A stretch of 64,000 bases of DNA, taken from Symbiodinium microadriaticum (taxonomy: Eukaryota > Sar > Dinophyceae > Suessiales > Symbiodiniaceae). The notes beneath the pieces are model-generated. The model saw only the letters and a program-made list of their open reading frames with translations, was not told the DNA's origin and did not search any database. A program made the position numbers and the translations under genes. The stretch is from the NCBI GenBank assembly GCA_001939145.1, contig LSRX01000132.1, forward strand, positions 197,735 to 261,734. Reading direction: 5' to 3'. Numbering within the stretch: the first letter of the stretch is position 1; each line of letters opens with the position of its first letter. Positions 30,400 to 40,019 of the stretch are shown piece by piece.

Positions 30400-32285
30400 G
30401 GGGGGGGGGGGGACTTTGCTTCCAGCAAGGCTCAGCTGCTTGAGGGTCCGATTCTGCTGGGGGGGGGGGGGAGGATGACGGGGTTTGCTCGCAGCCACAG
30501 CGACCCTTCCTTTCGGTGGGGGGGGGGGGGGGCCTGTACAACTTGTCCCTGGGCCTCCGCGAGAGCGATGATGCCAGGGGGGGGGGGGGAGGCATGGCCC
30601 AGGTTCAGCTCGATCAAAGCGCGGTTTGTCCGCAGGGGGGGGGGGGGGAGTTGCAGGCATCGAGCTTCGGCTTCGGTCTGCAAATCTCTGCATCCGATCC
30701 CCGCTCATCTCAGAGCTCGAAGGCCTCGGCCAAAGCCTTGACGTTAGCGACGCGGGGGGGGGGGGGCCCGAGGCTCAGTGCCACAAGCGTCCGGTTGGAC
30801 TGCAAAGCCAAGGGGGGGGGGGGGGCATTGAGCTTCCGTGATGCATCCGTGCATCGGCAACTGGCGGGCCTGGGGGGGGGGGGGGGTGCCCTCCTCAAAC
30901 AGCTCGTTCTGCTGCAGGTGGAGCTGCCGAGGGGGGGGGGGGGCCAGGGCCTGCCGAGAAGTGGTTGGGCTGCGGCATACTGCGGCTGGGGGGGGGGGGG
31001 GGCACGGCTGAATTCGGAAGATGCGCAGAGGAAGCACAACGGCCTTCAGGGGGGGGGGGGGCTTCGGGCCGAGCTCACAGTGGACGATCTCCAAGCTCCT
31101 GAAAGTGAGACGGTCTAGCCGAAGGCCGCTTTAGCATTGACTGCGATAGCAGTCAAGAATGTCAGGCCTACAGGGCATTCCTTTGCATGCCGAGGCACTC
31201 CAGCACCGGGTAGCGCTCGAGAGCCGGGGGGGGGGGGGCGAGTGCTTCTGCACCCAAATCTACGAGCCTTAGGCTCTTGCACATGGGGGGGGGGGGGTTG
31301 TACACTTCCGCTTGCAATCTGCAGACGGTCTCTACGTCATCTAGGGGGGGGGGGGGGAGCCGGCCCGCGACATCCTTTCGAAATGCCTCCGGCAACATCG
31401 GGGGGGGGGGGGGGGTCTCGCCTTCCGGCGCATCTATTTCACGCGAAAGGTTCGTGGCTGCGGGGGGGGGGGGGCACTCACGCTCAGCGGCACACCAACC
31501 TCGCTCCCCATACGGGGTATGGGGGGGGGGGGGGATGTGACGCCAACCTGTGCTTAAAATAGTGTGCGGTTCGACGCCATGAAGAGTCACATCCAGTCAG
31601 CGAGCCAGGATCAATAGATTCAAGCTGCACACAACATTATCCACCAAGGCCAGAGTGGCTGACACGACAGGTGGTGGACTGCAGTATCCCAAAAAGCGGG
31701 GGGGGGGGGGAGGCAGAAAAGAAGGGCAGGCCAGACAGCAGTCAAGCGCAATGCTGAGACCTGAAAGCGCCATACACAGTCCGCAGACGGTCGGCGTATG
31801 GCTCACTCACCTGATGGGGGGGGGGGGGAGCTCGACTGCTCCAACTTCTCGCATCCCGCACGGCCGCCTATGGGGGGGGGGGGGGGGCCACTTCACAGAC
31901 CGGCACTGGTTTCACCAGGCCGGTCGGGTGGTCGGGGGGGGGGGGGGAGTCTTGGTTTCTCTCGGCTTTTGCTATGTCTGCTTCCGGCGTGAGGGGGGGG
32001 GGGGGCAGGGTGCTTGTTTTGTCGTGGCAGTACAGCACATGCATGTGCTGCGGGGGGGGGGGGGAGCTGAGGTTCTGCTGCTGGGAGAGTCGCTGGAACT
32101 GATACAAAGAGGGGGGGGGGGGGAACACCCACTCCTTTCCCGTAAGAGCCTTGGCTAGCTTGGAAACCTGGGGGGGGGGGGGGTCGCAATGCTCCCTCGC
32201 CTCCCAGCAATGAGAAAGCGAGACTACCGGGGGGGGGGGGGGCGCCTTGCCATGGGCCCAGACTTGCACCTCGGAATGGTGACAA
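30400..32285 (-). CDS. LRR protein with N-terminal SHCWE/RGWC region, exons partly masked
   Basis: On the minus strand, 32269-31868 reads through the poly-G replacements as coherent protein: VVSLSHCWEAREHCD, then KLAKALTGKEWVF, SLYQFQRLSQQQNLS, HMHVLYCHDKTSTL and GLVKPVPVCEV. After an apparent intron, 31540-31168 continues with HTPYGERGWCAAEREC, LPEAFRKDVAGRL and the LRR MCKSLRLVDLGAEAL...ALERYPVLECLGMQ. Further LRRs follow downstream: EIVHCELGP near 31085, NRTLVALSL near 30800, NRALIELNL near 30620 and NRTLKQLSLAG near 30450. Frame changes between them imply introns or decay. I recall this SHCWE...RGWC region from hypothetical dinoflagellate proteins but cannot name a family. An N-terminal signalling-like domain joined to LRRs would resemble NLR-type receptors, which is inference. 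About 20% of codons are lost to G replacement. Confidence 0.5.
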
Positions 32286-32299
32286 AAGGGGGGGGGGGG

Positions 32300-32722
32300 G
32301 TTCGGGCCCCCGCGGTTTTCGAGCAGGGAGATTATTGAAAAAATGGGGGGGGGGGGGGGTCCTCGTGTGTCACCAGTGCCGTGCGGCCGTCCACGTAGGC
32401 GGACTGGGGGGGGGGGGGCCGCGGGAGATGCTGTCCTTCCCGGTGCAGCTTCAGAATGAAGTCGGGGGGGGGGGGGGCAGGACGCTTCATTGCTTCACAC
32501 AGCAACGCTGTCAGAGGTATGATCCGTCACATGTTGAATTTCACATACAACAGGCAAGATCGGATGGCTGCAGGCCTTTGCAGATTCAACACTGCAGCCC
32601 GGGGTGTGCACCAAGCGGATGTCCGCATCTTTCAGGAAGTCCGCAAGCCCCTGCTTCTGAGCCAGGTTGTAGCGCTTGGACTGGCGTAGGCGTTGCGCGA
32701 GGGGGGGGGGGGGGAAATTGCG
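32300..32722. other. Region between LRR gene and retroelement repeat
   Basis: Minus-strand reading includes KQGLADFLKDADIRLV at about 32670-32600. A close relative, KSKLADFLEDADIQLV, is found at about 41195-41140. The two are therefore copies of one sequence, possibly a coding exon or a 3' untranslated part of a gene family. Nothing else is recognisable. Three grid positions (32536, 32595, 32654) are unmasked here. Confidence 0.4.
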
Positions 32723-33066
32723 CACACACATACACACACACATACCCAGTCGAAGCTGGGGGGGGGGGGGGGATCTTTCACACGAATTGGATGCACTCTT
32801 CAACTGGCAAACTTCTCAGGGGGGGGGGGGGATGACTTCAGAACAGGGGTCTTCAAAAACTGGCAATATCAGCTTGGGGGGGGGGGGGGGTCACTCGCTC
32901 AGATGACTTTTTTGACATCACTGCAGGTACGTCCAGGTGATCAGCCTGGATATCCTCCCATCTCAAGAGTAGCTTCGTTGGCAGTGGACTTTTGAGGGGG
33001 GGGGGGGGCCCTGCATTCTGAATGAAGATTGTATATGAGGAGAAACTTCCTTAGAAACAGGAATTT
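32723..33066. repeat. Left direct repeat of the Penelope-like element
   Basis: It begins with a CA-rich microsatellite and CATACCCAGTCGAAGCTGG. It continues through GAATTGGATGCACTCTTC, GTACGTCCAGGTGATCAG and GATTGTATATGAGGAGAAAC, and ends near AGGAATTTCACACAC. It matches 39681-40016 at high identity wherever both copies are unmasked. Confidence 0.9.
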
Positions 33067-33155
33067 CACACACACCGACCCGGTCAAAGCCGGTTGACTG
33101 TCAGGTGACTTCATGGCAGGAAGGTACAGTGTACACACTCGACGAGGTTAGACAG

Positions 33156-34018
33156 CTAACGATGTACAAACTGGGGGGGGGGGGGTCGTCTCTTAAGTGC
33201 ATTGATCGCCTCGGTGGTGCTCTCAATAAAGGCAGCCAAATGTTCACGAAAGTCGCTGTCCAGCGTATGTGCTGATGACGGGGACGTATCGGGGGGGGGG
33301 GGGGTCTGTGTCAAATCTTGCAGCAATGCTTGTGAGAGTCGTGCTTGTCGAAGGGCTGGGTCTTCGGTGAACGTCGTGGGAGATGCCGACTCTTGGTCTG
33401 CACGAGATGGGGGGGGGGGGGTCTTGGTGCGTGGCAGAGCGACACGATAGCAAAAATCAGAACCTTCGGGGGGGGGGGGGCCTGCATAAGTACGGCACAC
33501 AAGGCTGCAATCTCAAGAAATAAAAGTACCAACGCACAGCATGCGCATGTTTGATGCGCTGGATGCAACGAACGGTATCACGAAATGTCTGGCTGAGTCG
33601 CCGCTAGCTGTGTAGCAGGCAGTGTCGTCTGTTGCTGACTTGAAAAATGATGCAAAACGTCCTGTACAAGACCACTCAAAGTTATCTGCACGCTCTGCAC
33701 CTGGGGGGGGGGGGGGGTCACAGTGGTAGCGATTCCAGTGACCTCTTCGGAAAACTGGTGTTGTTGTTGAGCAAGGTCACGGATTTGCTTCTGGAGCGCA
33801 TCTAGTTGGCTTTGTTGAATACGCCCAGTGGATTCTATCTGCTCAAACTGATGTCGGCAGTCTGCTCGCAAGGACGGAAAGGGGGGGGGGGGGTACTGGA
33901 TCCAGCGCTGAAGGGGCAAAAGAGGATCATGTGCGGATCCAAGAGCATCAGCTCTTTGCATGGCGTTGAGAGTTTTGAGCTGTAACCCACTGGCAAAAGG
34001 GGGGGGGGGGGTCAGCAA
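33156..34018 (-). CDS. Downstream frames in the Penelope-like element, unknown function
   Basis: Two minus-strand open frames, 34018-33578 and 33500-33156, lie between the last larger frame and the left direct repeat. The first is rich in Gln and Glu (DALQKQIRDLAQQQHQFSEE) and probably forms a coiled coil. It shares a frame with the pieces at 34993-34082 and the RT C-terminal half. The second contains DSDFREHLAAFIESTTEAI. Neither has a domain I recognise, and each contains several masked codons. They could be decayed parts of one downstream protein of the element. Confidence 0.35.
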
Positions 34019-34081
34019 GTAGAGCTACTAAGCACAAACAAACACCAGCGATCCATCTACGGACTGAAGCAGACAGGCTTT

Positions 34082-34993
34082 TTACTGATATGGATCATCA
34101 CGGACATCACTGACATGCACACGAAAACCAGCATTCTGCAGGCTCTGTAAGGGTTCCGGCGAAAGTCGCCAAGCTGAACGAATGTGAAACGCAATCAGAA
34201 CTGTTCGAGTTCCCTCCCAGGGTAACGTAGCATGGGGGGGGGGGGGGTCAAAGGAAACAAAAGGTAAGGTAATGGGTAGAGCAATGCCTGGAAGACTGTC
34301 CATAATCACTGTTTCCTGCGGGTTTTCAATCCACAGCTGTCCATTGGTAAACGGGGGGGGGGGGGTGATGTAGTTGGGGATACAAGCATGGTTGTGAGAG
34401 TCCCGATGAACGGGGGGGGGGGGGTTTCGGTGAATGGACACTGTGGAAAAGAAACAGTCAGGCACTTGTGTGCGGACGATACAGACCAACAGATGTGTGA
34501 ACGAAGGATACTGCCTCATCGTAGAATGGGGGGGGGGGGGGGGACCATGAATGTAGGCACCAGAAATGAACGATGTAGGTGCTGGAGAGGGGGGGGGGGG
34601 GTCCGATGGCTGAAGAATAGGTCGATCAGATTGTGCATGTGCAGGCAGGGGGGGGGGGGGAGAGTCTATGTCGTCAAAACTGAGGCAATCCTGCCAAAGG
34701 ACTTGTCGAGCTAGTAGATCCGTGGGGTTCAAGGGCTCAGGCAGTCGTTGATGCGCGTCAAGTTGGGGGGGGGGGGGGGCAATACGTAGGGTCCGTGGGG
34801 CTTCAGGCTCAACTTCGCTGAAAACGTCAAGAACAGTCGCACCAGAAGACCTATGGTGGGCTGTGACTGAATGGGTCGACAACAGCAGCATTCGGGTACC
34901 ATGGTAAGACGAGCACTCGACCATCACGCAAGCGCAGATGTAGGGGGGGGGGGGGACCAAAACTGCAAGCAGGCGGAAGAGAGACCTATGCAA
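34082..34993 (-). CDS. Frame downstream of the RT, unknown function
   Basis: A 303-codon minus-strand frame follows the RT frame after a 45-base interval and is in the same phase. It contains eight poly-Pro artefacts from the G grid. Visible native segments include SYHGTRMLLLSTHSVTAHHR, LLARQVLWQDCLSFDDID and TVLIAFHIRSAWRLSPEPLQ. I recognise no domain. It may be a C-terminal extension of the RT protein or a separate ORF of the element. Confidence 0.35.
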   Translation of the reverse strand: MHRSLFRLLAVLVPPPPYICACVMVECSSYHGTRMLLLSTHSVTAHHRSSGATVLDVFSEVEPEAPRTLRIAPPPPQLDAHQRLPEPLNPTDLLARQVLWQDCLSFDDIDSPPPPLPAHAQSDRPILQPSDPPPPSPAPTSFISGAYIHGPPPPPHSTMRQYPSFTHLLVCIVRTQVPDCFFSTVSIHRNPPPPVHRDSHNHACIPNYITPPPPFTNGQLWIENPQETVIMDSLPGIALPITLPFVSFDPPPPHATLPWEGTRTVLIAFHIRSAWRLSPEPLQSLQNAGFRVHVSDVRDDPYQ

Positions 34994-35038
34994 CTATGAC
35001 TGGGGGGGGGGGGGAGCCGAAAGGAACTTTTTTAGGGG

Positions 35039-36921
35039 CTATCGAAGCTGTGAGGATTCGAAGCCGGCTTTACAAAACATGGCCGTGAGAAGTTTGAGCT
35101 GATCTACGCGATCCCCAGGTGGCCAAACATGACGAAGAATGCTGTGCTTCTTGGCGGTAAAAGCTGCAAGCTTTTGATGTAAAGGACCAGCACTATCTGG
35201 AAGACGTATTTTCCAGGGCTCATCTCGAAGCTGTAGATGTAAACGAGTTCGATGAGCAATGAAGTCTAAGCCCAAAAATTCTTGATCAGCATCCGCCGAG
35301 GTTACCTGCTCTAGCTCCACGGGTGATTCATAAAAATTATCAGAAAATAGTTGCTGCAGTACGTCACAATGGGCTCGATCAGCATCACAAACCAACAACC
35401 TGTTGTCAACATATGGGGGGGGGGGGGAGGGTCCCAGGTGTTGGAAGACAGAAGAGTATTGCTCCATGAAGCGGGGGGGGGGGGGGGAAACTATTAAGTT
35501 AGCCAACATCGGAGATATTTGGTTTCCAATCGGGGGGGGGGGGGGTTGACGAAAGACTTTACCCATGACAGAGAAGACACTGCACTCACAACTCAGACGG
35601 CATATGGCGACGATGTCCTGCTGATGCACAAGATACGTCTTCTGGGCACCACGTCGTGGGCGTCCTTTCCAAACTCGTAGTTTGGAATCCTTGAGATCCA
35701 GACGAACTGAAAAGACAGCCGTCGAAATATCGCAGCGATGCTTCTGCACATATCGTTGAACCACTGTAGTAACACTGTCAAGAATACGGCTGACTGGAAA
35801 TGACGTGAAGAAACCAATCAAGTCTTGATTGTGTACTTCGGGGTTGTAATCAATGGGCAAACTCTGCATAAAAGACGTCAGCTTTCCCAACATTTGGGGT
35901 AGAGTTGCAGGGCCAAAGGATAAAGGACAAACATCACGAATAAGCAAGTCCAATGCAATGGAGGTGGCTCGAAACAATCGGGCGTACACAAAGAAGCTGT
36001 AGCTGGGGGGGGGGGGGGCAACTCGATACTGCTTCTTACGCTTAAATAACAGGTATAGGCAATTGGAATGCTGCTGGTGCGGAGGTTGACACCCCAGGAG
36101 TACTTCTTAAGAAACGGGGCTTTACAGGACTCTTCCAGAAACGCTCCAGCTTGGGAGGCATTCAAGCCAAGCATCTCATACGGGGGGGGGGGGGCGAAGG
36201 TTGCTTTGTAAACAGTCCAGGCAAAAAGTGGACAGAAAACATGTGTGTGAGTGATAGCATGATCACGTCCAAAAACAAAGAAGCCATCAAGAATCTTGCG
36301 AAGATAAAGGACATCTTTGTACTTCAGAGCTGAAAAAGACTCCTGTACATGTAATGGCGGCTGTTGTTCGATGAAGTCGGACCACATCTGGTAAGTAACA
36401 TCAAACAAACCGTAGTGGGGGGGGGGGGGGTTGACATTCTTCCAGGTTTCATGTATGTAGTTGACCTTCTTTGGGTGGGGGGGGGGGGGCGCTGAGTACT
36501 GCAGGTATTGCTTAAGACGAGCGGAAACTGAAAGTGGGGGGGGGGGGGTCGTAACATGACCATCCACTGTCTGTAGATCAGGATGCGCTCGTATCCAATG
36601 GTGACAATGACACGTAGGTGGCTGATCCCATGTCCGAGACTCAGCGGTGGCCATATTGTTGTATAGCACAGACCGAAAAAAGCAATGCTTGCCCGCAACC
36701 ACTGTCTTACTAGGAAGATGAAAAGGAACTAGAAAATCCTTGTAACGTTGAATGTTCTGGCGGATCCAAGTGGGGGGGGGGGGGGTGAAGGATGCATGTG
36801 CCAAAAACGGAATACATAAGGGTTTAGCATTACACGGAAGAGGAAGATTGCGAAACCTCAGGCACCGTTTCAACTTAGCACGTACGGAAGTGCGAGGAGG
36901 GTCATCTAGAAGATTCGCCAT
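35039..36921 (-). pseudogene. Reverse transcriptase of the Penelope-like element, frameshifted
   Basis: The N-terminal part reads in one frame from 36921 (MANLLDDPPRTSVRAK) with a CHCHH cluster near 36610. Near 36020-36050 the sensible reading moves to another frame (LLFKRKKQYRV, then SYSFFVYARLFRATS), which is open to 35039. RT landmarks in the second part are NQDLIGFFTSFP (motif A type, about 35820), GNQISPMLANLIV (motif B type, about 35520) and YVDNRLLVCD (motif C position, about 35405). Motif C has Asn where most RTs have the second Asp. The shift costs one reading-frame step in TGTTATTTAAGCGTAAG. I see no classical slippery heptamer there, so an indel in a decaying copy is the simplest explanation. 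Several codons are masked, but the RT core is unusually free of G runs. Confidence 0.7.
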
Positions 36922-36992
36922 GCGGTATAACGCAAAGCAATGTAAAGAGGGGGGGGGGGGGCTACGTAGAATTCACTCAGCATTAAAGCTTC

Positions 36993-37709
36993 TTAGACCA
37001 TTTTGTGACAGAGCAACCAGTAAGGTCCATCCTTCTTGGGGAGAAAGACACTGTGTACGATATAAGCGAATAATGCCCAGTGTACGAAGTCGTCGACGTA
37101 CTCGAAGCCAGAGTCTACGCCCAGGGGCCGCATATGTAGTAGTTCCAAGGATCGCCGGGTAGCAGACGTAGGATTGAGTCGGGCAATCCAGGGCATGTTA
37201 AGCTGAGGCTTCCACTGATGTATAAGCAGACACTCAGCAGTGCGTACCGCTGCTTTGCTGTCAAAGGTCTGCAGAGGCAAAATCAGTGCAAGGAAGAAAT
37301 CTGATCGAGTGTGAAAGTAGTGAACCATAACTTCAGTATTGGTGAACTGTCCTTCTTGCAGCAGTCCGAGATTGCGAATACGAGCATCTTGTCGAGAATG
37401 AACAGACTTGGTGGTGAAGCCTATATAAACTTTGTCATCCAACAGAGTATGCCACTGTCCTCTGTTCAGCGCAGGAATCACGATGGCATACGTGGTATGT
37501 GGAGCTCCAAAAAGCATCGCAAGTTGTAGCAACGTGGTGCCCACAAAACGACTGGTTCGTCTCTTCCAATTGTTCATGGTGGTAATATGCAGTGGAGGGG
37601 GGGGGGGGGGGTACCAGAAAAAGGCCAGTAAAACACGTAAAGGACGGCGTAAGCAAAGTAGGTCAGTAAATACTGTAGGGACATGAAGTAGACTCATCAT
37701 CGCCAACAT
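36993..37709 (-). CDS. GIY-YIG endonuclease ORF of the Penelope-like element
   Basis: This minus-strand frame encodes a GIY-YIG nuclease, the domain that nicks target DNA for Penelope-like elements. The GIY part is TTYAIVI near 37480 and the YIG part is KVYIGFTTKSVHSRQ near 37425, with the conserved Arg just after it. The catalytic Glu is in VRTAECLLIHQW near 37235, and the closing Asn is in KPQLNMPWI near 37205. The first confident Met may be MNNWKRRTS near 37578, because the residues before it include a masked stretch. The frame ends at 36993, before the RT frame opens at 36921, so nuclease and RT are in different frames here. All ten grid positions between 37020 and 37551 are unmasked, so this domain can be read without gaps. 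Confidence 0.8.
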   Translation of the reverse strand: MLAMMSLLHVPTVFTDLLCLRRPLRVLLAFFWYPPPPPPLHITTMNNWKRRTSRFVGTTLLQLAMLFGAPHTTYAIVIPALNRGQWHTLLDDKVYIGFTTKSVHSRQDARIRNLGLLQEGQFTNTEVMVHYFHTRSDFFLALILPLQTFDSKAAVRTAECLLIHQWKPQLNMPWIARLNPTSATRRSLELLHMRPLGVDSGFEYVDDFVHWALFAYIVHSVFLPKKDGPYWLLCHKMV

Positions 37710-37766
37710 AAATACACGAACATGAGACCAGTCAAAGGGCTCGCTGCATTGGCCGATAGAGCCTAG

Positions 37767-38501
37767 TCAGTCAGGGGGGGGGGGGGGGGCAATGAGCACT
37801 TGATGAATCTCAGGCTCCTTGATTTTGGTTGCCGGGGGGGGGGGGGAACCAATCTGTGCACACTTATCCCGAAGTTGTTGTACAACGGTAGGGGGGGGGG
37901 GGGGGAGCCGTTGTTTCGCAAGAGCTATGGCCTTGTCAATGTTTTGGGCCTGGGGGGGGGGGGGCTTTGACTTCACATTCTTCAGCCACTTGGAAATATT
38001 GGCCTTGGCCACACCCTGCGTGGGGTGCTGCTGGAAAATACGACCCGGGATAATGGAATCCGGATCCAAAGCATGATCCACTATCTCTTGGATGGGATCT
38101 GTTGCTGCCTGAATCGGAAGCGCACTTGTTGCTACGGTTTTACCGCTGATATGGAGACGCTTTGCAGGAGGCTCTGTCATGGCTGGGGAGCTTGAGGCTG
38201 AGTTTTTGGCCTTTTCACCCTCGGGTTGGGCCTGAAGGTCTGCAATGGGGGGGGGGGGGTCTGACGAAGACGCAGCAGCTTTATCAACAGCAAAAGGACG
38301 AAGGGGGGGGGGGGGGGGATTAGCAACAGCAAGAGTCTTCGCAGCCTTGACTTCATCAGAGCTCATGTTACTCTTCAAAGTGACTTTGTCAGGATTTTGT
38401 CTACAGTACTCATTGGAAATATCATCGAGATCCCAGCGTTGCTCTCGAAGGGAACTAAGAAACTGAGACATAAGCACCGACGGGGGGGGGGGGGGATCCA
38501 A
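37767..38501 (-). CDS. Upstream frame of the Penelope-like element, unknown function
   Basis: About 244 codons on the minus strand, open from just after a cluster of stops (a TAG at 38520-38522 and others). Native segments include SSLREQRWDLDDISNEYCRQ, AMTEPPAKRLHISGKT and TQGVAKANISKWLKNVKSK. It is rich in Lys, Ala and Ser, like nucleic-acid-binding or nuclear proteins. The apparent first codon is TTG, so the real start is uncertain. The frame is shared with the GIY-YIG ORF downstream and with a shorter open stretch upstream at 38963-38520 (MSSARERSRTPPASL near 38790), so one longer ancestral ORF is possible. Confidence 0.45.
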   Translation of the reverse strand: MDPPPPPSVLMSQFLSSLREQRWDLDDISNEYCRQNPDKVTLKSNMSSDEVKAAKTLAVANPPPPPLRPFAVDKAAASSSDPPPPIADLQAQPEGEKAKNSASSSPAMTEPPAKRLHISGKTVATSALPIQAATDPIQEIVDHALDPDSIIPGRIFQQHPTQGVAKANISKWLKNVKSKPPPPQAQNIDKAIALAKQRLPPPPPTVVQQLRDKCAQIGSPPPPATKIKEPEIHQVLIAPPPPPD

Positions 38502-39680
38502 TTAACTGCATCAGAATACCTAGGGCGTACGACTACGCTTGGGGGGGGGGGGGGGCGAATCACTCTCAGAAGCTGCCCTAGCGGTGGACAAAGCTCTGAC
38601 GGGGGGGGGGGGGGTTGATGAACTCGAGTCGTTCGGAAAGCTTGACATGGTTCTGCGAGCCTCAACCCATTGAGTCGTCGTTTTGAACCATTCCCAATAC
38701 CAAACTGAGTTCTCCGTCTGCTTCCAACACCATCGCCAAACAACAAGAGATGCTGGCGGGGTACGACTGCGCTCACGCGCGGAGCTCATGTTACCTACTC
38801 TGCTTGTGGTAAATCTGACACAGCTGCAATGGACACATTCAGAAACTGTTTTGAGAGGTACGAAGGGCTCTTCAGAAGGTAACGGGTGATGCTTCGGGGG
38901 GGGGGGGGTCAGTAACATGACAACAACCAAACGACGACGACGACGACGACAAAGCGAGAACAATGCAACATCACAACAGAAGTGGCAATGTCTTGGGTGT
39001 ATTCAGATGCCAATTCAAGAGGTATTCAGAAGGCAACGGAGGAGGATCCAGGGTATTTGGGATCAATAACATGGGGGGGGGGGGGCGACAACGACGACAA
39101 AACGAAAAACAACCACAACGTCAACAAAAGAGGGGGGGGGGGGGGGTTTTTCTTGGGTCTTTTTAGTATACTGGGTGTTTTCAGAGCGATGGGGGGGGGG
39201 GGGAATTTTTGGGAAAGTCATTCAGCGTTGTTTAATCAGGGGTCTGAAAGGGGGGGGGGGGGATCTCAAGGCTCAATAGCATCACATCACCCTACTGTGT
39301 GCCGGAGCGGGGGGGGGGGGGTGATTCCGAATCTCGACACACCGCCTCTGCAATAGGTACATAGAGTGGGGGGGGGGGGGAAGGGTGTTCGGGAGTATTC
39401 TGGCAAGCATTCAGTGGACTTCATAGGGGGGGGGGGGGGAGGGTGTTTTCAGCGGTTGTCTTCAGGAGATCTCTTCAGTGTAGCTCTTCAGAATGAGGTA
39501 TTCATCGGCTGGGCGTCTTCATCAGTTGGGTGCGTTCACATCTCAGCAGCTGGGTGCATTCATCGTAGGAAGTAGACTAGAAGTCCACTATCAAGGGGGA
39601 AGATCAAGGGACTCAGGGTTTATTCATCATGTCTCCCGCAGACCGAGAGTCCGGCAGCGCTTGGGGGGGGGGGGGACCGG

Positions 39681-40016
39681 GATACACACACATACCCAGT
39701 CGAAGCTGGTTGTCTTCTCATGGGGGGGGGGGGGGAATTGGATGCACTCTTCAACTGGCAAACTTCTCAGGATGTCTTCAGGGGGGGGGGGGGACAGGGG
39801 TCTTCAAAAACTGGCAATATCAGCTTGGATATTCAGAATGGGGGGGGGGGGGGATGACTTTTTTAACATCACTGCAGGTACGTCCAGGTGATCAGCCTGG
39901 ATATCCTCCCATCTCAAGAGTAGCTTCGCTGACTCTTGAGTGGGCCACTTGCCCCCTGCATTCCGAATGAAGATTGTATATGAGGAGAAACTTCCTTAGA
40001 AACAGGAATTACACAC
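39681..40016. repeat. Right direct repeat of the Penelope-like element
   Basis: It aligns with 32723-33066. The G grid masks different bases in the two copies because their offset is not a multiple of 59, so each copy fills most holes of the other. Similarity stops near 40010-40016, after AGGAATTACACAC. Confidence 0.9.
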
Positions 40017-40019
40017 GGG

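Larger units (their letters stand above)
32723..40016 (-). mobile_element. Penelope-like retroelement with flanking direct repeats
   Basis: The unit runs from one direct repeat (32723-33066) to the other (39681-40016) and is transcribed on the minus strand. In transcript order it holds an upstream frame without a known domain (38501-37767), a GIY-YIG nuclease frame (37709-36993), a reverse transcriptase split by a frameshift (36921-35039), and downstream frames of unknown function (34993-34082 and 34018-33578). GIY-YIG plus RT is the hallmark of Penelope-like elements. Direct terminal repeats (pseudo-LTRs) are known for that class. There is no integrase, protease or gag-pol order that would suggest an LTR retrotransposon. 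I did not find target-site duplications. Confidence 0.7.

Noticed and set aside
29741-33500. Long poly-Gly (+) and poly-Pro (-) open frames as structural proteins
   Set aside because: Twelve bases equal four codons, so each grid run adds Gly4 or Pro4 and removes possible stops. The frames are lengthened by the artefact.
32723-40016. LTR retrotransposon bounded by LTRs
   Set aside because: No gag, protease or integrase is seen between the repeats. The RT motifs and the GIY-YIG domain fit a Penelope-like element.
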